NCBI GenBank assembly: GCA_009783775.1
Contig: WRCT01000102.1
Location: forward strand, 1-6,536
From: Clostridiales bacterium
Lineage (GTDB): Bacteria; Bacillota; Clostridia; Christensenellales; CAG-138
Length of the DNA: 6,536 nucleotides
Reading direction: 5' to 3'
In this document: one piece after another, positions 1 to 4,459 of the stretch
Layout of the letters: each line of letters starts with the position of its first letter
Numbering within the stretch: position 1 is the stretch's first letter
Position numbers and translations under genes: made by a program
Notes under the pieces: generated by a model
Seen by the model: the letters and a program-made list of their open reading frames with translations, nothing else
Told to the model about the DNA's origin: nothing
The model's database searches: none

Positions 1-2
1 GC

Positions 3-161
3 GACCATGTGGAGATCGGCGCGAACGCGGTGCTCAACCCGGGCACGGTGATCGGCCGGAACAGCAGCGTCTACCCCGTCTCCTGCGTGCGCGGCGTCGT
101 GCCGGAAGGCAGTATTTATAAGAGCGGGGGAGAGATTTTTCCAAAAAGAGTGGAGTGTTGA
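3..161 (+). CDS. C-terminal end of a left-handed beta-helix (hexapeptide-repeat) transferase, partial
   Basis: Reading from base 3, the frame gives about 52 residues and stops at TGA 159-161; the 5' part lies outside the window. The visible residues start DHVEIGANAVLNPGTVIG and continue with RNSSVYPVSCVRG. These are classic hexapeptide repeats ([LIV]-G-x-x-x-x) that build a left-handed parallel beta-helix, as in acyl- and acetyltransferases acting on nucleotide sugars. The ending (GVVPEGSIYKSGGEIFPKR) resembles the C-terminus of Clostridia proteins annotated as UDP-N-acetylglucosamine pyrophosphorylase/acetyltransferase-like, which would point to cell-envelope sugar metabolism; that exact function is inference. 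The last residues (VEC) and the stop codon are encoded inside a heptamer repeat array, so the native C-terminus may have been altered by the repeat. Other hexapeptide transferases cannot be excluded from this fragment. Confidence 0.7.
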   Translation, partial: DHVEIGANAVLNPGTVIGRNSSVYPVSCVRGVVPEGSIYKSGGEIFPKRVEC

Positions 162-285
162 GAGTTAAGAGTTGAGCGAAGGTATGCCCTGCGGGCATGA
201 TTAGATGGGTTTTTTATAACCATTAAGATTAAACTGCGTCAGCAGTTTTTTCCTTTGCTCCACTCTCCACTCTTCACTCTACACT
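148..285. repeat. Element of two inverted 7-bp repeat arrays (4 heptads each)
   Basis: The left array (148-175) reads GAGTGGA, GTGTTGA, GAGTTAA, GAGTTGA. The right array (258-285) reads CTCCACT, CTCCACT, CTTCACT, CTACACT. The right array is the reverse complement of the same purine-rich heptad, so the two arms could pair imperfectly. The pairing continues inward: GAGCGAAGG (174-182) can pair with CCTTTGCTC (252-260) with one G-U. The 70-80 bp between the arms contains two smaller hairpins. The element sits between the convergent ends of the beta-helix gene and the 60-residue Cys-rich gene, and holds both stop codons. It looks like a non-coding, miniature-element or REP-like structure that may also end transcription. 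Confidence 0.7.
184..251 (+). terminator. Tandem hairpins with T-runs after the beta-helix gene
   Basis: Hairpin 1 is ATGCCC (184-189), loop TGC, GGGCAT (193-198), with a T-run only from 210 to 215, so it is not a textbook terminator. Hairpin 2 is AAACTGC (231-237), loop GTCA, GCAGTTT (242-248), overlapping six T's (246-251), a good intrinsic terminator for + strand transcription. Both sit between the inverted heptad arrays. On the minus strand hairpin 2 has no following T-run, so how the minus-strand operon ends is less clear. Confidence 0.6.
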
Positions 286-461
286 CTCTTCAGTCCGTTC
301 CCCGGCACATAGACGGACAGCTCGCTGACATACTGCGCCCGGGTTTTCCACACGCAGCGGCAGCGGCAGCAGCGCACCACATAGGCGCTGTCGGATTGGT
401 ACACAACGATCCAGTTCTCAATATCTTTTTGGGTACAAATACATTTTTTATATTTTGTCAT
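279..461 (-). CDS. Small Cys-rich protein (60 aa), putative LytTR-regulated target
   Basis: I cannot name this protein. It has Cys at residues 7, 9, 31, 32, 34 and 36 (CIC near the N-terminus, CCRCRC in the middle), followed by VWKTRAQYVSEL. A CxC pair plus a second Cys cluster before a V-W-K/R-T motif looks like a small zinc-ribbon-type protein, but metal binding is inference. There is no signal peptide or membrane segment. The ATG (461-459) has no clear Shine-Dalgarno. The predicted -10 (TATAGT, 480-475) lies only about 14 bp upstream, so the mRNA may be nearly leaderless. It follows the kinase gene on the same strand (86-bp gap) and has its own pair of LytTR boxes in that gap. The last residues (LKRV) and the TAG stop are encoded by the right-hand heptad array. 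A spurious ORF is possible, but the Cys spacing and the dedicated upstream promoter favour a real gene. Confidence 0.6.
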   Translation of the reverse strand: MTKYKKCICTQKDIENWIVVYQSDSAYVVRCCRCRCVWKTRAQYVSELSVYVPGNGLKRV

Positions 462-474
462 AATATGTGGTTTG

Positions 475-543
475 ACTATAACACAAGGATGTTTTGTTGT
501 GCGAAACAGGGGAACGAGAGGTCGTTTTTGGGGAACGAACGGT
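475..543 (-). promoter_or_regulatory. LytTR response-regulator boxes and promoter upstream of the 60-aa gene
   Basis: Read on the minus strand, two 9-bp direct repeats are separated by 12 bp: ACCGTTCGT (543-535) and ACCTCTCGT (522-514), each followed by TCCCC. The first matches the published AgrA/LytTR consensus [TA][AC][CA]GTTN[AG][TG] at every position, and the 21-bp centre spacing is the one typical of this DNA-binding family. After the second box come 33 bp and then a -10-like TATAGT (480-475). The -35 region is poor, as expected for an activator-dependent promoter. The boxes begin four bases beyond the kinase stop codon. Confidence 0.72.
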
Positions 544-547
544 AGTT

Positions 548-1858
548 TCAGCCCGTTATATTTAAGTCAAGCACAATTTTCGCGGTGAAAATCCGGTTCT
601 CGCAGGACAGGCTCAGATCGCCCGCGTAGGGTTTGATCGCGTTTTGAATCGACAGCAAGCCGATGCCGTGATTCTCTTTGTCGCTTTTTGTCGTGGGCAG
701 CGTGTTGCCGAAAACGGGCACGTTCTCTTTCACCGGATTTGTCAAAAAAAGAAACAAAAACCCGTTGCTGATATGCGATGAAACGGATACGGTTTTGCTT
801 TCGTCCGCCGGCAATTGCCGGCAGGCTTCCAGCGCGTTATCCAGCGCGTTGCCGAGGATAATGCAGATGTCCATGGGGGAGATACCCTTCGGCGGAATCA
901 GCCCGTCAAAGTTGATTTGAATATTGTGGGCCTGCGCCGTGTTTTGCTTGTCGGAGAGCAGGGCGTCGGCGATTTCATTGCCGGTCTCATAGAGCAAGTA
1001 TGCACCGTAAGGCGGGGTATGCCAGTCCTCCAAAAAACGCAGCGCGCCCTTGGTATCACTGCTTTTCAGGAATCTTGATATCCCCACCGTGAGATGATCA
1101 AAATCATGCTTGAATCGGCGCAGATTTTCATTCGCCTGCCGGATCAGCTCATACCGTTTGATCTGCGCCTGCATCTGCCCGTCTGCCTGCAAAAGCGCGG
1201 ACTTGTAGCCGGTGTTCAACGTATGGCTCACAATAATCAAGGGCCACATCACGCCGATCAAGATAGCGGTCGCCACCATGGTCACAACAAACAGGGCGAT
1301 CGTCCGCGTCTTCATATACGCGGGCGGCAGTTCCACGAAGAAGGCGGAGATGCAATACACCAGCAGGGTGCTGACCCCAATGGATACAAGAAGCATAACC
1401 TTCAGCCTTAAGGGTATGGCATTCATATATTGTTTCACCTTATGCGAAACAGATTTGGAAGAGACCGGAATACAAATCGTGAGCAGGATTATCTGTATGG
1501 CAATTGCCACATAGATGAGGGCCCGTTCATCAGAGGTAAAGATTCGGGTGACCCAGGAAAAGGAGGCCGCCAGTACGCTGGATACGCCCCAATACAAAAG
1601 GGCGAAGTAAGCAAGTCTGCCCTTTTTCACATTCTGAACTGTAAATATGGGGACACAATAAGCCAGCAATGTTCCGCACGCGATGAGTATATCCACGAAA
1701 TAAGAGTCATAAAACTGAGGCAGAATCATGCAAGGCAGTAGCAAAAGAAAGGAAAATGCCGCTCTGCCGACGCGAAACTTTCCTCCAAGGATTCGGGTGA
1801 AAATCAACTGGATATTCACCCAAGAGATTAAAATTTCAACCCAGGCTATCTTTTCCAT
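548..1858 (-). CDS. GHKL-type membrane sensor histidine kinase (AgrC-like)
   Basis: This is a 436-residue sensor kinase. The N-terminal half is hydrophobic, with six or seven likely membrane segments (roughly 5-22, 33-50, 54-73, 83-102, 113-132, 150-172, 186-211). A helical linker (about 216-247) leads to the phosphoacceptor motif FKHDFDHL with His251. The ATPase domain shows the N-box ILGNALDNALEAC (N337, N341) and a G-box NHGIGLLSIQN (G398, G400). This is the architecture of AgrC, FsrC, ComD and VirS, which sense peptides and phosphorylate LytTR regulators. No peptide ligand can be assigned from sequence alone. The partner regulator lies 255 bp upstream on the same strand. The start is the only possible one before an in-frame stop; its ribosome binding site is weak (GGGGA, 10 nt away). 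LytTR boxes lie at both ends of the gene. A -10-like TATATT (1894-1889, minus) next to the upstream boxes could give the kinase its own promoter. Confidence 0.93.
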   Translation of the reverse strand: MEKIAWVEILISWVNIQLIFTRILGGKFRVGRAAFSFLLLLPCMILPQFYDSYFVDILIACGTLLAYCVPIFTVQNVKKGRLAYFALLYWGVSSVLAASFSWVTRIFTSDERALIYVAIAIQIILLTICIPVSSKSVSHKVKQYMNAIPLRLKVMLLVSIGVSTLLVYCISAFFVELPPAYMKTRTIALFVVTMVATAILIGVMWPLIIVSHTLNTGYKSALLQADGQMQAQIKRYELIRQANENLRRFKHDFDHLTVGISRFLKSSDTKGALRFLEDWHTPPYGAYLLYETGNEIADALLSDKQNTAQAHNIQINFDGLIPPKGISPMDICIILGNALDNALEACRQLPADESKTVSVSSHISNGFLFLFLTNPVKENVPVFGNTLPTTKSDKENHGIGLLSIQNAIKPYAGDLSLSCENRIFTAKIVLDLNITG

Positions 1859-1893
1859 TTCTACTGTGTCCCCGTCATTTTACTTACAAATAT

Positions 1894-1962
1894 ACCGCTC
1901 GTTCCCCAAAAACGACCTTTTGTTCCCCAAGTTGTGACAACTCCCGCCCATTTGTCTACCTT
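1894..1962 (+). promoter_or_regulatory. LytTR boxes and promoter driving the 12-aa peptide gene
   Basis: On the + strand the boxes are ACCGCTCGT (1894-1902) and ACCTTTTGT (1915-1923), separated by 12 bp and each followed by TCCCC. Each matches the LytTR consensus at 8 of 9 positions. The spacer is also conserved: the 36-bp block 1893-1928 matches the site at 509-544 (reverse complement) at 33 of 36 positions. Downstream are GTGACA (1934-1939, 5/6 to TTGACA), a 17-bp spacer and TACCTT (1957-1962, 3/6 to TATAAT). The 33-bp distance from second box to -10 is identical to the other site. A start near 1969 is predicted. A 13-bp palindrome (1930-1942) overlaps the -35. Confidence 0.72.
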
Positions 1963-1983
1963 GTAAATCAGAGAGCGGAGGCG

Positions 1984-1992
1984 AAGGGAGGG
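1984..1992 (+). promoter_or_regulatory. Strong ribosome binding site for the 12-aa ORF
   Basis: AAGGGAGGG ends six bases before the GTG at 1999, ideal spacing for a Bacillota ribosome binding site. No ATG, GTG or TTG lies in the same frame between the predicted transcription start and this GTG, so the site fixes the start. It is what raises this ORF above a chance 12-codon frame. Confidence 0.65.
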
Positions 1993-1998
1993 AGCGGC

Positions 1999-2037
1999 GT
2001 GAATCTTTTTTACTTGATTTGGAAATGGTTTAAGTAA
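1999..2037 (+). CDS. 12-residue hydrophobic, aromatic, cationic peptide (putative signal or effector of the LytTR system)
   Basis: GTG at 1999 opens a 12-codon frame ending in TAA 2035-2037: MNLFYLIWKWFK (GTG read as Met). The peptide has five aromatic residues (F, Y, W, W, F), three aliphatic and two lysines near the C-terminus, so it should associate with membranes. It lacks Cys, a double-glycine leader and a signal peptide. The ORF has a complete transcription unit: LytTR boxes and promoter upstream, a strong ribosome binding site, and an intrinsic terminator 22 bp after the stop, giving an RNA of about 125 nt. It lies on the opposite strand inside the gap between regulator and kinase genes. 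By analogy with other LytTR circuits, where the regulator activates the gene for the peptide that its kinase senses, it may be an autoinducer. It could instead be a membrane-active peptide, a small toxin, or a by-product of a regulatory RNA. I know of no named family that matches. Confidence 0.55.
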   Translation: MNLFYLIWKWFK

Positions 2038-2059
2038 GCGGCTTAAATCCATTGTCCAG

Positions 2060-2094
2060 AACGGCTTGTCGTACCGGAGACAGGCCGTTTTTTT
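2060..2094 (+). terminator. Intrinsic terminator of the peptide transcript
   Basis: AACGGCTTGTC (2060-2070) pairs with GACAGGCCGTT (2079-2089), an 11-bp stem with one G-U and an 8-nt loop, and seven T's cover 2088-2094. This is a strong + strand terminator. Read on the minus strand there is no T-run after the stem, so regulator-kinase transcription should pass through. Confidence 0.85.
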
Positions 2095-2129
2095 AACTGT
2101 CAACTGTCCCCAGTCAACTGTCCACTGCC
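2095..2129. repeat. Heptamer repeat array (five 7-bp units)
   Basis: The units AACTGTC, AACTGTC, CCCAGTC, AACTGTC, CACTGCC run in register from 2095 to 2129, directly after the T-run of the peptide terminator. The array encodes the last residues of the response regulator (AVDS) and its TGA stop (2116-2114, minus). Confidence 0.75.
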
Positions 2130-2854
2130 TTGGCGTCCCTTGTCTCCATCCGAAAGGGATTGCTTCGCTGGGCGTACTCCCGAAAGGCAATGCGAAACGC
2201 AGGGAAGAAACGGCGGCTTACGGGAACTGTCTCCCCGTTTTTCATCAGAATCTTCTCGTTGTCATAACTTGCGACATAATTAAAATTGATAATAAATGCG
2301 CGGTTCACCTTGTAGAAATGGTTTTCGGGCAGCCAGTCGCTGATGACGGACATCGTCTTGGCGCAATAGAGCTGCTTGTCCTGCAGGTGCACCCGACAGC
2401 GTTTGCGCAGGGCCTCTAAAAACACAATGTCTCCGGTGTCCACCTGCTTTACCTCGCCCTCGTGGCGCAGCAGAATGGGATAGTCGTTCCCATACCGGCG
2501 AAAATAATCGTCCAGTGCGGCATGGATCTTGGCCGCGTCAAGCGGTTTTTCGAAAAAGCGGAAGGTATTGACTTCAAAAGCCTCATAAACAAACTGCGGA
2601 TAGTTCGTCATGAAGATTATGGTGCAGGCGGCGTTTCTGACGCGCAGCTCCCTTGCCGCGTGCAGGCCGTCCACCCCGCCCATTTTATAATCCAGAAAGA
2701 CCATGTCGTACGCGGCGTCGGACTGCAAAAAATCCTCGCCGCTGTTGAACTCGTCAATGACCATTTCAAATCGGTGCGTGTTCGCGTATTGATAAATGAT
2801 CGGCTTAAGTGCACAAAGCAAGCCTTTGTCGTTGTCACACAACGCCAATCTCAT
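2114..2854 (-). CDS. LytTR-family response regulator (AgrA/VirR-like)
   Basis: This is a 246-residue regulator. The receiver domain (about 1-120) has the acidic pocket D7-N-D9, the phosphoacceptor Asp55 in MVFLDYKM, Thr83 in FMTN and Lys103 in FEKP. The second domain (about 130-230) is a LytTR DNA-binding domain: IVFLEALRKRCRVHL, then the characteristic FYKVNRAFIINFNYV and VPVSRRFF. Such proteins bind paired 9-bp repeats at 21-22 bp spacing, which is what is found at 514-543 and 1894-1923, so these are its likely operators. Its kinase is the next gene downstream. The start overlaps the end of radC by 20 bp, with AAGGGG in a good ribosome-binding position inside radC, so the two are probably co-transcribed and translationally coupled. 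The final residues and stop lie in a heptamer array, so the C-terminal tail may not be functional. Confidence 0.95.
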   Translation of the reverse strand: MRLALCDNDKGLLCALKPIIYQYANTHRFEMVIDEFNSGEDFLQSDAAYDMVFLDYKMGGVDGLHAARELRVRNAACTIIFMTNYPQFVYEAFEVNTFRFFEKPLDAAKIHAALDDYFRRYGNDYPILLRHEGEVKQVDTGDIVFLEALRKRCRVHLQDKQLYCAKTMSVISDWLPENHFYKVNRAFIINFNYVASYDNEKILMKNGETVPVSRRFFPAFRIAFREYAQRSNPFRMETRDAKAVDS

Positions 2855-3623
2855 ACGGATACCCCTTCTTTTTGGATATCAGGTCCAAGTACATATCCGG
2901 GCTCAAGGCTTTGCATTCCCCCGGACCGGAAAAGCAATAAACCAAGTCGTTTTGATAGCTGTACACGCAGTTGTCGCTGATGATGAGCTGGTCGAGCACG
3001 CCGAAGCCCAGTTTCTCCGCCGCGGCGTAAAACTGTGTGAAGGTCTCCGTATCGGCGGGGGAGGGCAGGGCGTTTTGGGAGGGGTGATTGTGCGTTAGAA
3101 TAACGGCGTGCGCGCGAGAAAGCAGCGCGCTTTCCAGCACGCGGCGGGTGTCGAGCGGCACGTCCGTGAGCGAACCGACGGAAACGACGGTGGAATGGCG
3201 CACCCTGTACCTGGCGTCCAGGCAGATTAAGCGCAGGGTCTCATAGTGATCGGACAGGGAGGAATACAGCGCGTAGCGGCAGGCGTCCTGCGGGTTTGAC
3301 AAAATGGCCTTGCCGCCCGTTTTGTCCGAAAAACGCTGGAGCAATACGCGTTGATTGATTTCGAAAATAAGATGCAAAAAACAGGCCGCCGACGGGCCGA
3401 TCCCTTTGATACGTTGCAGTTCCTGCGGGCTGGCCAGGAAGACATTCTCCAAAGAACCGAAGGCGCGCATACATTCGCGCGCCGCCGGTTTCACATCACT
3501 TCGGGGGATGGCATAGGTTAAGAGCAACTCAAGCACGACATGGTCTGCCATGCCCAGGATCCCATTCTCCAAATAAGACTCCCGCAAACGCTCCCTATGC
3601 CCCGATGCGTTCATTTCATCCAA
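2835..3623 (-). CDS. radC: RadC-family JAB/MPN domain protein
   Basis: This is a 262-residue RadC-like protein. The N-terminal part (about 9-90) carries the family motif HRERLRE and a helix-hairpin-helix segment around IKGIGPSAA (72-80). The C-terminal JAB1/MPN domain (about 105-225) has the metal-binding motif THNHPS with H178 and H180, Asp191 ten residues later, and a candidate Glu128 in HYETLRLICLD. RadC proteins were linked to DNA repair and recombination, but the biochemical role is still uncertain. Oddities: the usual 'DHxIIG' is DQLIIS here (Q212 for His), and a tail of some 35 residues follows the conserved domain. The ATG at 3623 has AAAAGGGA 8 nt upstream; Met4 is a weaker alternative. 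It sits 54 bp after spoVT and overlaps the regulator gene by 20 bp, an unusual neighbourhood for radC. Confidence 0.93.
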   Translation of the reverse strand: MDEMNASGHRERLRESYLENGILGMADHVVLELLLTYAIPRSDVKPAARECMRAFGSLENVFLASPQELQRIKGIGPSAACFLHLIFEINQRVLLQRFSDKTGGKAILSNPQDACRYALYSSLSDHYETLRLICLDARYRVRHSTVVSVGSLTDVPLDTRRVLESALLSRAHAVILTHNHPSQNALPSPADTETFTQFYAAAEKLGFGVLDQLIISDNCVYSYQNDLVYCFSGPGECKALSPDMYLDLISKKKGYPYEIGVV

Positions 3624-3652
3624 TTATCCCTTTTATTATTCTTTTGGGGGAG

Positions 3653-3672
3653 GGCGGGGGCCTGCTCCCGCC
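3653..3672. repeat. GC-rich palindrome between spoVT and radC, related to 6175-6194
   Basis: GGCGGG (3653-3658) and CCCGCC (3667-3672) form a 6-bp stem with an 8-nt loop. The 20-bp unit matches the terminator stem at 6175-6194 at 18 of 20 positions, so both seem to belong to one dispersed palindromic family. No T-run follows on either strand here, so it is more likely a processing or attenuation hairpin, or an inserted repeat, than a full terminator. Confidence 0.55.
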
Positions 3673-3677
3673 GTTCC

Positions 3678-4226
3678 TTACGAATCCAGCTGCCTGGCCA
3701 GATAAAGCGCGGCCGTCTTAAGCGCCAGCGTTTCGGCCTCGCCCATGACGGGCGCGGTCTCTAAAGAGGCCATCAGCACCGCGCCGGCGACGTCGCCGTT
3801 GAGCAGGATCGGCACGGCGATCTGCTGCATGAAAAAGACGTCTTGTCCCTGCGCGACGGGGATCAATGCGCCCTCGCCGTTTGCGCTGTCCAAGTCCTGC
3901 TTTGTCAACAGCCACGCGTCAAAGTTTTGCGACAGCCGTTTGTCGGCCAGCGCCTTTTTGGCCGGTCCGGCGGCGGCGATCACGTGCTCCATGTCGCAGA
4001 TGACGGCGGTGTGCCCGAAGGTGCCGGACAAGGCGCTCGCGTACTCGGCGGCAAACGCGGACAGCTCCGCGATGGGCGAATACTTCTTCAGGATGATTTC
4101 TCCACTCCCACTCGTGAAAATTTCAAGCGAATCGTTTTCACGGATGCGGAGGGTGCGGCGGATTTCCTTGGGCACAACGATGCGGCCCAATTCGTCAATT
4201 CTTCTTACAATACCGGTTGCTTTCAT
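3678..4226 (-). CDS. spoVT: Stage V sporulation protein T, AbrB-type transcriptional regulator
   Basis: This is a 182-residue protein, close to the 178 of Bacillus subtilis SpoVT. The N-terminus MKATGIVRRIDELGRIVVPK, then EIRRTLRIRENDSLEIF, is the highly conserved AbrB-type swapped-hairpin DNA-binding domain (about 1-50). It is followed by the family's KKYSPIAEL hinge and a GAF-like C-terminal domain (about 56-180; ICDMEHVIAAAG, FFMQQIAVPILLNGDVAGAVLM). SpoVT is a forespore regulator that adjusts sigma-G-dependent genes in endospore formers, so the host probably sporulates. The ribosome binding site AAAGGAG lies 6 nt before the ATG. It is divergent from the cohesin/dockerin gene and leads a minus-strand run through radC to the two-component pair. 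No clear sigma-G promoter was found; a sigma-A-like one is listed separately. Confidence 0.97.
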   Translation of the reverse strand: MKATGIVRRIDELGRIVVPKEIRRTLRIRENDSLEIFTSGSGEIILKKYSPIAELSAFAAEYASALSGTFGHTAVICDMEHVIAAAGPAKKALADKRLSQNFDAWLLTKQDLDSANGEGALIPVAQGQDVFFMQQIAVPILLNGDVAGAVLMASLETAPVMGEAETLALKTAALYLARQLDS

Positions 4227-4296
4227 GTTTGACTCCTTTTTTTTGTACCTTTCTATTCTTTGCCACTTGTGGGCAAATATTCATTCCCCCCATATA

Positions 4297-4325
4297 ATAA
4301 AAACATATCAAATCCCCAGGGTCAA
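4297..4325 (-). promoter_or_regulatory. Possible sigma-A-like promoter of spoVT
   Basis: On the minus strand, TTGACC (4325-4320) is followed by a 17-bp spacer and TTTTAT (4302-4297); a TATTAT (4299-4294) lies close by at 20-bp spacing. That leaves a leader of about 65 nt containing an imperfect inverted repeat (4259-4277). The family usually uses a sigma-G promoter, so this assignment is tentative. Confidence 0.35.
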
Positions 4326-4383
4326 GGGGTTTTGCTATTATTTAGAAATTTTGTTGAATTCTGTTTGAAATTCCGGCGGAAAC

Positions 4384-4413
4384 TTGACACCCGTATGCCG
4401 CGAAGGGTATAAT
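4384..4413 (+). promoter_or_regulatory. Consensus sigma-A promoter of the cohesin/dockerin gene
   Basis: TTGACA (4384-4389), an 18-bp spacer and TATAAT (4408-4413) match the housekeeping consensus at all 12 hexamer positions. Transcription should start near 4420, leaving a 40-nt leader with AAGGAG (4447-4452) 7 nt before the ATG. No operator is evident, which suggests strong constitutive expression. Confidence 0.9.
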
Positions 4414-4459
4414 TTGTTTAATTTAATATACTTTAAGGAAACGAATAAGGAGATCTAGT

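Noticed and set aside
148..285. Heptamer arrays as a CRISPR array
   Set aside because: Units are 7 bp and contiguous with no unique spacers, and no cas genes are present.
292..303. Single CGTTCCCC inside the 60-aa gene resembling half a LytTR site
   Set aside because: No partner box 21 bp away and no promoter nearby; likely chance.
431..455. Short frame MYLYPKRY within the start of the 60-aa gene
   Set aside because: No ribosome binding site and no separate promoter or terminator; the overlapping 60-codon frame is a better candidate.
255..545. 96-codon + strand open frame opposite the 60-aa gene
   Set aside because: It begins in the heptad array, has an Ala/His run reflecting the antisense Cys/Arg codons, and reads into the LytTR operator.
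1861..2190. 109-codon minus-strand open frame between regulator and kinase
   Set aside because: It starts inside the regulator gene in another frame and reads through the array, the terminator stem and the LytTR boxes; the translation is a shadow of non-coding DNA.
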